Assembly (NCBI GenBank): GCA_965207565.1
Contig: CBDBMQ010000001.1
Coordinates: 1 to 64,000 of the forward strand
Direction: 5' to 3'
Length of the DNA stretch: 64,000 nt
DNA from: Bin80 sp965207565
Lineage (GTDB): Bacteria > Bacteroidota > Rhodothermia > Rhodothermales > Bin80
A program made the position numbers and the translations under genes. Shown here piece after piece: positions 36,165 through 47,374 of the stretch; position 1 is the stretch's first letter, and each line of letters begins with the position of its first letter. A model generated the notes under the pieces. That model did no database searches and was not told the DNA's origin. It was given only the letters and a program-made list of their open reading frames with translations.

Positions 36165-36832
36165 GCGTCCTCAATAATATACAGGGGCATCGCAAGCATC
36201 GGGTCTTTTGAGCATTGATTGGAAGCCTCAAACGATCCATGAGTTGAGTAATCGCCGCCAACATCTCTGTCGCCGATGTTCATCCCAATACACAGACATC
36301 GTCTGCATAACACACAATCTCCGCCCCAAACTGCCGGGCGTACCCCAGTAGTTTCCAACCAAGAATAAAACGCCGCATATAAATGTTGCTCAACAGCGGC
36401 GAAATTGGGCTCCCTTGTGGGGTCCCCTTCCGTTCCCGTCGGGCGCGATTTGTACAGCGTTTCCCTCCTGTTTTATCCTCCTCCACTACCGGCATTTCCA
36501 TCCATGCCTTGATGAGTCTGAGCATTCGTCCATCGCTTATGCGACGGACCAGGCTCTTCATCAACTCCGCATGGGAAATCTCGCCAAAGTAATTGGATAG
36601 GTCCGCGTCCACCACTTCCTGGTGGCCTTGGTTCAACAGGAAGTGGATGCGTTTCACTGCATCCTGCACGTTCCGGCCCGCATGGTCGCTAAGCTACTCG
36701 CGTAGCCCGTTAACCTTAGTGCTTCATATCATGTCGTTACCTCCATCATACGCTAAGGCCGCTACCAACCGGAGCGACAGGTGTTGGGCGGGGGTCGCAC
36801 CCGCCACAGGAAAGCGCCTTTCCACGGCGCAC
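36165..36832 (-). pseudogene. Group II intron remnant with degraded reverse transcriptase
   Basis: Minus-strand remains of a second, different group II intron. The 5' end GTGCGCC at 36832 and about 130 bases of the 5' RNA domains are recognisable. A deletion then joins them to the middle of the reverse transcriptase: GRNVQDAVKRIHFLLNQGHQ, VVDADLSNYFGEI, GTPQGSPISPLLSN, and the catalytic YADD within AEIVCYADDVCVLG. A TGA follows at 36282-36280. After it the frame still reads ATEMLAAITQLMDRLRLP and then decays. The N-terminal fingers, the maturase and domains V-VI are missing, so it is not mobile or self-splicing. Confidence 0.82.
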
Positions 36833-36839
36833 GATAAAT

Positions 36840-39800
36840 ATGAACTATGCCTATCTTGGCGTTATAATTTGCCGGGCCACCAACATGAATCTTTCTGACA
36901 CATGGCAACGATGCCTCCGCCTTCTCTCATCCCTGTCTGACACTTTCCACTCTGCCTACGAGGGCTCCGTATCCCAATGGCCAGCTTCTTCCTCTACCCG
37001 CACCATCGCGGGTGCGGGCCGCCGCCTGCGGCGCGTCCGCGTCGCGCTACTGCTGTACCCGCCGCTGCTCGCCGGTCTGGCGGTCGGAGCGCAGACGCCC
37101 ACCAGCACCCTTGACCGGGAGAACGGCGACCGGCAATCATTGAGTTTCGTCCACACCCAAGCGGTCACGACCCCATCTTGTTTATCTGTTCTTGATCCCC
37201 AACAAAGAATTTTAACTACTTCTGCTGATAAGCCGTATGTAGTTCCCGAACAGACTCTCGTGATTTACCTTAAGGCAGATAATTGTAGAATTCCCAAGAA
37301 GCCTAACAATAATCCCAAGCCTAAGGCTGTTGTAAAAGGACTACGAAATGAAGTTATAGTAGATAAAATAAAAATTGAATATTCTCATAATGATTACCAA
37401 AGCTTTGTATTGTTTTTTGTTGATAACTTTGCTTTTGAGCAGGGATTTTACCAACCTGTCTCCTTTTTAAAGCCTCTCTCCCTCTCTGGTCTTATTAAAG
37501 AAGATGGCATAATTAAATTTTCGATCAATAAAAGTTATGTGGGGGAAACCGCTGATGTATTAGATGAATTATTTTTTTATATCACACGGGCAAAAGAAGA
37601 AGAAGAAACCAAGCCGGAGGTGACGATTGCGGCTGGCACATCCCCGGTGACGGAGGGTGCCGATGCCACCTTCACCCTGACGGCGACTCCGACACCACTT
37701 CCGATAACCGTGACCGTGGACGTGGCCGCCGATGGTGACTACGGTATCACCACCGGCAAGAGTACGGTGACCATCCCGACGACCGGCAACGCGACACTGA
37801 CGCTGCCGACGACGAACGACAGCATGGAGGAACCGAATGGTGGGGTGGAGGTGACTGTGCTAACCGGTACGAACTACCATGTAGCGCCACCACCGGGCAA
37901 CTCGGCCCGGGTAAGTGTTACCGATAACGACGACACGGTGGCTCCGACAGTCAAGATCACCGGGGTGCCAACCAAGATCAACTCTACGGACGCGTTCACG
38001 GCAATCTTCACATTCTCGGAGGATGTGACCGGATTCGAAGCCGGAGACGTGACGGTGACCGGCGGCGTGAAGGGTGCGTTCGCGAGCACTAGTGCGAGAT
38101 CGTACACGATGACAGTCACACCGACCGGATCGGCGGATGTCGTGATGACCGTGGCCGCAGACGCCGCGACCGACGGCTTCAACACGGGGCCGGTCTCAGC
38201 GGTCTCCGCCACGGCGACTTGGGACGCGATGCCCCCGACAGTCAGGATCACCGGGATGCCAACCAAGATCAACTCTACGGACGCGTTCACGGCGATATTC
38301 ACATTCTCGGAGGATGTGACCGGATTTGAAGCCGGAGACGTGACGGTGACCGGCGGCGTGAAGGGTGCGTTCGCGAGCACCAGTGCGAGATCGTACACGA
38401 TGGCAGTCACACCGACCGGCTCGGCGGATGTGGTGATGACCGTGGCCGCAGACGCCGCGACCGACGGCTTCAACACGGGGCCGGTCTCGGCGGTCTCCGC
38501 CACGGCGACTTGGGACGCAATACCCCCGACAGTCAGGATTACCGGGATGCCAACCAAGATCAACTCTACGGACGCGCTCACGGCGATCTTCACGTTCTCG
38601 GAGGATGTGACCGGATTCGAAGCCGGAGACGTGACGGTGACCGGCGGCGTGAAGGGTGCGTTCGCGAGCACCAGTGCGAGATCGTACACGATGGCAGTCA
38701 CACCGACCGGCTCGGTGGACATGGTGATGACCGTGGCCGCAGACGCCGCGACCGACGGCTTCAACACGGGACCCGTCTCAGCGGTCTCCGCCACGGCGAC
38801 TTGGGACGCGATGCCCCCGACAGTCAGGATAACCGGGATGCCAACCAAGATCAACTCTACGGACGCGTTCACGGCGATATTCACATTCTCGGAGGATGTA
38901 ACCGGATTCGAAGCCGGAGACGTGACGGTGACCGGCGGCGCAAAGGGTGCGTTCGCGAGCACCAGTGCGAGATCGTACACGATGGCAGTCACACCGACCG
39001 GCTCGGCGGATGTGGTGATGACCGTGGCCGCAGACGCCGCGACCGACGGCTTCAACACGGGGCCGGTCTCGGCGGTCTCCGCCACGGCGACTTGGGACGC
39101 AATACCCCCGACAGTCAGGATAACCGGGATGCCAACCAAGATCAACTCTACGGACGCGTTCACGGCGATATTCACATTCTCGGAGGATGTGACCGGATTC
39201 GAAGCCGGGGACGTGACGGTGACCGGCGGCGCAAAGGATGCGTTCGCGAGCACCAGTGCAAGATCGTACACGATGGCAGTCACACCGACCGGCTCGGTGG
39301 ACATAGTGATGACCGTGGCCGCAGACGCCGCGACCGACGGCTTCAACACGGGACCCGTCTCAGCGGTCTCCGCCACGGCGACTTGGGACGCGATGCCCCC
39401 GACAGTCAGGATAACCGGGATGCCAACCAAGATCAACTCTACGGACGCGTTCACGGCGATATTCACATTCTCGGAGGATGTAACCGGATTCGAAGCCGGA
39501 GACGTGACGGTGACCGGCGGCGCAAAGGGTGCGTTCGCGAGCACCAGTGCGAGATCGTACACGATGGCAGTCACACCGACCGGCTCGGCGGATGTGGTGA
39601 TGACCGTGGCCGCAGACGCCGCGACCGACGGCTTCAACACGGGGCCGGTCTCGGCGGTCTCCGCCACGGCGACTTGGGACGCAATACCCCCGACAGTCAG
39701 GATAACCGGGATGCCAACCAAGATCAACTCTACGGACGCGTTCACGGCGATATTCACGTTCTCGGAGGATGTGACCGGATTCGAAGCCGGAGACGTGACG

Positions 39801-42800
39801 GTGACCGGCGGCATGAAGGGTGCGTTCGCGAGCACCAGTGCGAGATCGTACACGATGGCAGTCACACCGACCGGCTCGGTGGACATGGTGATGACCGTGG
39901 CCGCAAACGCCGCGACCGACGGCTTCAACACGGGGCCGGTCTCGGCGGTCTCCGCCACGGCGGCTTGGGACGCGATGCCCCCGACAGTCAGGATTACCGG
40001 GATGCCAACCAAGATCAACTCTACGGACGCGTTCACAGCGATATTCACATTCTCGGAGGATGTGACCGGATTCGAAGCCGGAGACGTGACGGTGACCGGC
40101 GGCGTGAAGGGTGCGTTCGCGAGCACCAGTGCGAGATCGTACACGATGGCAGTCACACCGACCGGCTCGGTGGACATGGTGATGACCGTGGCCGCAAACG
40201 CCGCGACCGACGGCTTCAACACGGGGCCGGTCTCGGCGGTCTCCGCCACGGCGGCTTGGGACGCGATGCCCCCGACAGTCAGGATTACCGGGATGCCAAC
40301 CAAGATCAACTCTACGGACGCGTTCACGGCGATATTCACATTCTCGGAGGATGTGACCGGATTCGAAGCCGGAGACGTGACGGTGACCGGCGGCGTGAAG
40401 GGTGCGTTCGCGAGCACCAGTGCGAGATCGTACACGATGGCAGTCACACCGACCGGCTCGGCAGATGTGGTGATGACCGTGGCCGCAAACGCCGCGACCG
40501 ACGGCTTCAACACGGGGCCGGTCTCGGCGGTCTCCGCCACGGCGACTTGGGACGCGATACCCCCGACAGTTAAGATCACCGGGGTCACGCCCAATCCGGT
40601 CGACGAAGGCGGTTCGGTCACGGTGACGGCACGGCTGTCCCGGATTTTGCCGGGCGGCGTGACGATCCCGGTGACGTTGATCCTGGGCACCGCCGAGTCA
40701 GACGACTACGATGCGTTGGCAGGCATCGCGATCTCCAGCGGGCAGACGGAAGGGACGGGGACCTTCGTGACGGTCGCAGACGACGACCTGGACGACGAGA
40801 CGTTCACGGTAGCACTGGGTGCTTTGCCGGAGGGGTTGATGCTGGGCAGCCCCTCGTCGGTCGAGGTGACGATCCGCGACCGGACGCCGTCGCCCAATCG
40901 TCTGCCAACAGTGACGGCTTCGTGCGCGCCGTGCGTGGTGGCACCAGCCGGTTCGGTGCGCGTTACGGCAACGGCCTCGGATGAGGACGGCGATCCCTTG
41001 ACCTACAGTTGGAGCGGAACGAGGGGCGAATTCACTGGACCCGCCGACGAGTCCGTGGCGGACTGGGACGGCCCCCGCCGAACTCGGGACGGCGACGATC
41101 AGCGTCGATGTCCGTGACGGGCGGAATGGCTCCGCGTCGGCCGAGGTCGCAGTTGAGGTCGTGAACCGCCCAGCGGTGTTTGAGCAGACGTCCTACGGCT
41201 TCGAATTGCCCGAGAATGTGGACGGTCGCGAGCGGCCGTTCGACCTCGGCAGAGTAATGGCCGTGGACCCCGATAGCGACGCGTTGACCTACGAGATCGC
41301 GTCCGGCGACCGGGAACACTTTGCGGTGGGGGCGCTCGACGGCGTGGTCAGATATGTCGGTCCAAGCATGGACTTCGAGACGGCACCGAACCGATTCGAG
41401 TCGACGATTCGCGCGCGGGATGGGTTCGGGGCAGAGGCGCGGACGGAGATTGTGGTCAAGGTGACCGACGTGAACGAGACGCCCCAGGCGGCGGACGATC
41501 ACGCGGAGACGCCTGAGGATCAGGCCATAACGATCGACGTGCTCGCTAACGACACGGATCCAGAGGGGGGGCGATTGCGCATCGTGTCGGTCACCGCTGC
41601 GGCGCACGGGGCGGTGCACCTCACCCCGGACGGTTACGTGATCTACACGCCGGAGGCCGACTTCTACGGCCGCGACTCGTTCACCTACGTCGACTTGGAC
41701 GGACGGAGCCTGACGGACACGGCGACGGTCGAGGTGTTGGTACTGCCCGTCAACGACGCGCCAACAACGGTCGGGACGATCCCGGATCAGACCCTCGACG
41801 AGGGCGGCGGCGCGGTGCATGTGGACTTGTCGCCATACTTCCGCGACAGGGACGGGGACGCACTCATCTACGGCGCACGATCAAGCGACACTGATGTGGT
41901 CCTGGCCGAAGTAGAGGGAGCGGTGCTGGCACTGACACCGGTCGTATACGGCTTGGCTACGGTCACGGTTACAGCATGGGACCCCGCAGACCTCAGCGTG
42001 GACCAGAGCGTGCGTGTCGGTGTGAGCGACCAACCGCAGCGTACAATCCTCAGGAACGTGCTGGCGGCCACAGCCCGGAGCCACCTGGCAAGCGTGCGTG
42101 CGGCGCTGGGCCACAGAATGGAGGCAGATCCGTGCAAGACGTCCCGGCTCGCCGTGATGGACCGGTCCGTGCCACTGGTGTGGACGGAGGCCGCGGCGAT
42201 GCTCAAGAAACTCGAAATCGGCGTCAGCACGGCAGCTGCCGCCGCGCTGGGCCTGAGCGAAGAAGCCGGTGGGTCGCCTACGGGGCTAGTGTCCAACATG
42301 GCTTCGGAGACGGCAGAGCATGTGAAGACCGCACTCCGGTCAGTACCCGCCCGAGCGCTCGGCATCGGAAGAGAGCAATGCGCGGTGCGCGGACGCTGGT
42401 CCCTGTGGGGCCAAGGGGATGTGCAGAGATTCGAGGGGAGCTCATCGGTGCACGGGAACGACTACAACGGAAAACTCTCGACCGCGTATGTGGGCCTCGA
42501 TATGAGGCTGGACGCGCGCTGGTTGGTCGGGGTGGCGCTCTCGCGGAGCAAGGGCACGAGCGACTGGCATGTAGGCGACGGGAAGGGACAACTCACGCAT
42601 TTCATGACGGTGGTCCATCCGTATCTGCGGTGGAACGACGAATCCACTTCGATCTGGGCCTCAATCGGCGCAGGTAGAGGAGACGCCCGGAACGCGCGGG
42701 CGAACGGAAGGCAGGGCACGAGCCCTACGAGTCTTCGGCTCGGACTGGTTGAACTCGAACGACATCTCGAAGCGTCGGGCAGACTTGACCTCGCCTTCAA

Positions 42801-43419
42801 AGGCGACGCCGCCTGGGCTAGACTCCGTACCGGGAAGGGCGAGGAGACCATCGACCGCCAAGATATCGCCGTGAATCAGGTGCGGGTCGGCGTCGACCTG
42901 TCGCTACCCGCGCGCCTTGACGGTGCGGAGTTGACATCTTTTGGAACCGTGTATGCGCGGCACGACGGTGGTGCAGGTCAGACCGGCGACGGCATTGAGC
43001 TTACCTGTGGACTCCAGGTCGTCTTCGGCATCGTACGCCTCGACGCACAGGCGCGCATGCTCGCCTACCACTCGGCGGAAGGCTACGACGAGCGCGGCGC
43101 GGCGGTAACCCTCATGCTGGGCAAGCAGGAGGGTGATGAAGGCTTTTCGCTCTCGGTATCGCCACAATGGGGCAGCCCGGTCCGCGCCACCTCTGCACTC
43201 CTGCACGGCCCGCTCGGCGAGAATCTCCGTCACCTTGGGCCGGCCCCGAAAGGCTGGATCCTCGATGCACGCGCCAGCTACACCATTAAGCTGCCGAGAG
43301 GCTTGAAGCTGGGCGTGCAGGGTGGCTACGAGTCCGCCGCGCCCAGCCTCGGCCTGTGCTTCGGTACCCAAGAAAACCAAAGCAGGATGGAATCGCTCTT
43401 GCCAGACTATAAACCTTAA
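36840..43419 (+). CDS. Giant autotransporter-type adhesin 2 (Ig-like repeats, cadherin-like modules), frameshifted
   Basis: About 2190 aa when repaired, predicted to be surface-anchored. After a long basic leader (hydrophobic core about 68-82, ending AVGAQTP) comes an unrecognised domain (about 90-255) encoded by strikingly AT-rich DNA. A Calx-beta-like module, nine near-identical 97-residue Ig-like repeats, another Calx-beta module (PVDEGGSVTVTARLS) and an Ig/PKD-like module with CAPC follow. Cadherin-like and tandem modules (VLANDTDPEGG), a linker (SDQPQRTILRNV) and a barrel complete it. The frame breaks at GGG 41065-41067; removing one G restores TAPAELGTATISVDVRDG. From there it is a close paralogue of autotransporter 1. 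The first ATG lies 8 bases from the intron remnant; ATG 36885 is an alternative. Confidence 0.82.
37938..40559 (+). repeat. Tandem coding repeat, nine units of 291 bp
   Basis: Nine in-frame units inside autotransporter 2. The landmark CCCCCGACAGTCAGGAT recurs every 291 bases from 38232. Each unit encodes one bacterial Ig-like domain of 97 residues with the cores PTKINSTDAFTAIFTFSED and FEAGDVTVTGG. Units differ at only a few positions, such as ADVV versus VDMV, which alternate along the array and suggest duplication of two-unit blocks. Confidence 0.93.
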
Positions 43420-43878
43420 ACGTTACGGGTGCTGACTACGCACCACTAGCCTGAATTTCCAACCACGTTTTTTGATGACACTTCGATACGCAAGCGATTG
43501 CGGCACGCGGCATAGTAATCCCGCTCATCCAAGGAAGAACATCAAGTGGCTCGTGCAGGCGGATTGGAGAGGTGTGTCCATTAGAGATCAATTGTGCGTA
43601 CTCCAGTGGATCAAACCGTCTCAAACACGACCGACCACCGAAAATCATACGGATTATATCAAAAGACTGTACAATATTCAGGGAAAAGTGCCAGACAAAA
43701 TTCGCAAATGGCCATTTTCTGGACGGACACTAAGTGCATAATCCCCATTCAGTTTAAGCGTCCAGGAGACGCTGCGTGTAATGAACGGCAGGATTCTTTC
43801 CATGATTCTCGCATGGAACCCGACCAGTAAAACGCTTTGAGTATATATGCGTTAAACGCGTTTTCTTGATAGTCCTTG
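43420..43878. other. Intergenic stretch between autotransporter 2 and the tRNA genes
   Basis: About 460 bases. An open frame of 89 codons (43472-43741, plus) has no recognisable family features. I see no clear terminator after the autotransporter. It should contain the promoter for the tRNA genes. Confidence 0.4.
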
Positions 43879-43966
43879 GGAGAGGTGGCCGAGTGGCTGA
43901 AGGCGCTCCCCTGCTAAGGGAGTATGGGTTAACAGCTCATCGTGGGTTCGAATCCCACCCTCTCCG
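43879..43966 (+). tRNA. tRNA-Ser (anticodon GCU)
   Basis: 88-nt cloverleaf. The acceptor arm GGAGAGG pairs with CCTCTCC, followed by discriminator G. The anticodon stem CTCCC/GGGAG holds the loop CTGCTAA with anticodon GCT at 43913-43915. There is a long class II variable arm and the T-loop GGGTTCGAATCCC. The CCA end is not encoded. It reads AGC/AGU codons. Confidence 0.97.
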
Positions 43967-44011
43967 CTTTCGCCGGATACGGTTTGGCGTACATGCGGAA
44001 AATAGAACCCC

Positions 44012-44096
44012 GGAGGGGTGGCAGAGTGGTTGAATGCACTGGTCTTGAAAACCAGCGTGCCGCGAGGTACCGGGGGTTCGAATCCCTCCCCCTCCG
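44012..44096 (+). tRNA. tRNA-Ser (anticodon UGA)
   Basis: 85-nt cloverleaf, 45 bases after the first. The acceptor arm GGAGGGG pairs with CCCCTCC, followed by discriminator G. The anticodon stem CTGGT/ACCAG encloses loop CTTGAAA with anticodon TGA at 44046-44048. There is a long variable arm and the T-loop GGGTTCGAATCCC. CCA is not encoded. Probably co-transcribed with its partner. Confidence 0.97.
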
Positions 44097-44248
44097 CACT
44101 ATACCGAAGTCCGAACAATGCTCTCCGGCGTGTGGGTTCCGGTGACTGAGCACCTCATTCGACACCAACTGCACAGGCATGGGCACGCCCATCCTGTATC
44201 TTCTCCCATACATTGATGGGCACAAACCACTAAAGAAAGAATATATTT

Positions 44249-44258
44249 GGGGGGGGGG
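44249..44258 (+). repeat. Poly-G tract of ten
   Basis: Ten consecutive G residues directly before the palindrome and about 90 bases upstream of the TonB-dependent receptor start. Tracts of this length are prone to slippage during replication, and also to sequencing error. Confidence 0.8.
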
Positions 44259-44302
44259 CTGTCAAGTAGCCCGGGGTTAAATTTCCCCAGGCTACTTGAC
44301 AG
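44259..44302. repeat. Palindromic repeat, copy 2
   Basis: Second copy of the palindrome at 1655-1697: arms CTGTCAAGTAGCC and GGCTACTTGACAG around a GC-rich core and an AT loop. It lies between the tRNA-Ser genes and the TonB-dependent receptor gene, where it could act as a terminator or attenuator for the upstream transcript. The core differs by a few bases from copy 1. Confidence 0.75.
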
Positions 44303-44349
44303 TCCCATATTTTTCTATATTAATTTCCGAAGAACCATTGTGTTTTGCC

Positions 44350-47215
44350 ATGAATAACTGGAATTTTACCATAAAATATTTAACGATCTACTCCATTGTC
44401 TCCCTGATTATATTGTTTGCATCCGATGTGGGTGCCCAGGTCACCGTGCGGGGAACGGTAGGCGACGAAAGGACTGGGGAACCCATGGAGCTTGTAACGG
44501 TCGTCATTGAAGGGACCACTATCGGAACTACCACTTCACCGGAAGGCACGTTTGAGCTTGAACTTCGCGGAACTGATGACATTTTGCTATTCTCGTTTAT
44601 CGGATATGTGACACAGCGGATTACACCCCCAATGGATGGCACGGAGTTGAATGTGCTCCTTGCTCCATCCGTTGAGGACATTGAAGGTCTGGTCGTTGTA
44701 GGAACGCGGCGACTCCCCCGACTCGTGACAGATTCCGCCGTACCCATTGATGTGATCTCTCCCCGGGATCTGCAGAGCACAGCAAGTACGGACATTGACG
44801 ATATCCTTCGCTCCCAGATCCCCTCCTACAATGTTCAGAGGCATGAGATTGACGGATCCACAACCTTTGTCCGACCTCCTACACTGAGGGGACTCTCACC
44901 GGATAATACGATCCTCCTCGTAAACGGCAAACGCCGCCACCGTACGGGCTCCATAGCTTTGTTTGGGAGTGCGCTGATTCTCGGCTCACAGGGGCCCGAC
45001 ATGAACATGATTCCTGCTATCGCAGTGAAACAGTTCGAGGTACTGCGGGATGGTGCATCCGCTCAATATGGTGCAGATGCGGTTGCTGGAGTCTTCAACC
45101 TGCAGTTGCGTGATGCCAACCATGGGTTTTCAGTTCGTTCACGGGCAGGTCAATACCATCAAGGCGATGGACGCCATATCTCCGTTGCAGCAAACGCAGG
45201 CTTCCCCGCTAACCGACGATGGCTTCGTGAATGTGAGCCTTGAGTACCGCAATACAGAACCGACCAGCCGCTCCGTTGATCAGGCAGATGCAAAGACGCT
45301 GATCAGCAAGGGATACCCGGTCAAGCGTCCTGGAATTATCTGGGGAAATCCAGATATTGATCACGCCATTACAGGGTTTGTCAATGCCGAACTGGGGCTG
45401 AGTACATCTACACGCCTGTATGCCTTCGGAGGATATGGACGACGCTCCGGCAATGGTAGCTACTTCTTCAGAATGCCTGGCGGCAGTAATGCCCGAGCAA
45501 ATGTCTTCAGGTTCGGCTCTGGAGAAGATGCCGTGCGTGCAGTTGCTGACCTTAATCCCAGTGATGGGATTGACTGCCAGACGCTGGAAGACCTTCCCCC
45601 TCTGGATTCAAATTTTGATGCAGTACAAGCCTTTGTCGCGCAGTATCAAGGGACTTGCTACCTGTTTAATGAGGATTACCCGGGTGGATTCACCCCACGG
45701 TTCGGTGCTGATATATCAGATTTGAGTGCAGTTGCAGGGATACGCGGTGACAGCCCGTCTGGATTTCAGTGGGATGTCAGCGCAGGTATGGGAAGAAGTC
45801 TCATGGACTACTTCATCCGTAATACCGTCAATGCCTCTTTGGGCCCTGAACAACCGTCTGAGTTCCGCCAGCGCGATTTTCTGCAAGAAGAATACAGCGT
45901 GAACCTGGATGTATCCTATCCGGTGAGCCTTGAAAGCTTTCACTCGCCGCTCAATATCGCCGGGGGAGTACAGTGGCGAACAGAGATATTCGAAACCCGA
46001 CCAGGTGATACTAATTCGTACTCGGTCGGCCCCTTTAAAGACCAGGGCTTTTCTGTGGGTTCCAATGGAGATCAGGGAATCCCCCCAGAGTACGCTGGAC
46101 GTTGGAAACGTCCGAATTATGCCGCATACGTTGACCTTGAGGCAGACGTCATTCCAGCTTTTCAATTGGGTATTGCGGGGCGCTTTGAAAACTTCTATGA
46201 GGACTTTGGAACCACGCTCACCGGAAAGGTGGCAGCCTTATGGCGTGCAACACCGGTGATAAGTTTCCGTGGATCCGTGAGCACGGGGGTACGTGCACCC
46301 ACACCAGGGCAAGTCAACCTCCAAAATATTCAGACAAATTTTGACTCCAAAGGGGGGCTGATTGACGCCGGGCAGATTCCTTCATATCATCCGATTGCAC
46401 AGGCCTTAGGGGGGAAGCCCCTGACCGAAGAATCTGCGGTCAACTTGGCGTTGGGTACCATCCTTCGAATCTCACCAGACCTAGTCCTTACAGCAGATCT
46501 GTTCAGCATCACTCTTCGTGACCGGATCGCACTTAGTGGTAGCATTCCACTGAATGATGAACTCGCCACAGTTCTCAACGAATCTGGGCAACTCGCCGGG
46601 TTCGAAACATTACGGGAGGTGAAGTTTTTCTCAAACGACTTTGATACCCGCCAATTTGGTATAGATCTTCTGTTATCCTACGATAAGGAATACAGAAATG
46701 GCCGTGCAACCATTGCCAGCATCGCTTACAATTGGACACGTCCTGAATTGCTGAAGTTTTCCGATCCCACAACGATCAGTACATTCTTGGGAAAACCTCT
46801 GACTGAATCCACTCAGGTCAGTATTCTGTCTCCTAGACGAAAGATTGAAATGGAGCATGTGAATCCTCAGCATCGCATCGTTGCAACCGGACGTCAAATT
46901 ACAGGACCCTACTACGGGATGGTTCGTCTCCATTATTACAGCAGCTGGAAAGCATGTCTGTTCTTCAGTTTCTCATGCACCGTTGGCGGTCAGGACGCTC
47001 TAAGAACTTACTCTGGAAGTTGGATCGTTGATGCAGAGGTAGGATATCAGATCAGTGATAGCTATGCTGCCGCGTTTGGAGTCAACAATATTTTTGCAAT
47101 TGACCGCCCCGCGGACCAGATTGAACGTGACGGCCAAGGCAATGCAAGCGTACCCAGTACACCATGGGACTATAACGGAGCCGCACTATATCTGAGACTT
47201 TCGGCAGATTTCTAA
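44350..47215 (+). CDS. TonB-dependent outer membrane receptor, frameshifted
   Basis: About 955 aa when repaired. It is an energised outer-membrane channel for large nutrients; the substrate is unknown. From ATG 44350 it has a signal peptide (IVSLIILFASDVGAQ) and a carboxypeptidase-regulatory-like domain (VRGTVGDERTGEPMELVTV, SFIGYVTQ). A plug domain follows (VVVGTRRLPRLVTDSAVPID, LRGLSPDNTILLVNGKRRHR, VLRDGASAQYGADAVAGVFN), then a long barrel ending YLRLSADF. The frame breaks at CCCC 45204-45207; removing one C joins AANAGFP to LTDDGFVNVSLEYRN. A G10 tract and palindrome lie upstream. Confidence 0.9.
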
Positions 47216-47374
47216 TCCAGCCTTGTGTGATCTGGCAGAAAACCCTGCGGAAACAAGTGATCCGTACGAGAACAAACGCGTAGACGGGCGGAATGACAGA
47301 CTGCCATTCCCCTGAAAATCGCAAGGGACCTGCCGAATCATCCCTTGTTCAGGGAGTAGAAAACGTGATCGACC

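Noticed and set aside
37874..40690. 938-codon open frame antisense to the Ig-like array, and a 687-codon frame in a third phase at 38510-40573
   Set aside because: Both arise because the 291-bp repeat unit is a multiple of three and happens to lack stops in these phases. The sense frame has recognisable Ig-like domains.
43852..44225. Minus-strand open frames of 88-98 codons
   Set aside because: They run through two well-folded tRNA-Ser genes on the plus strand.
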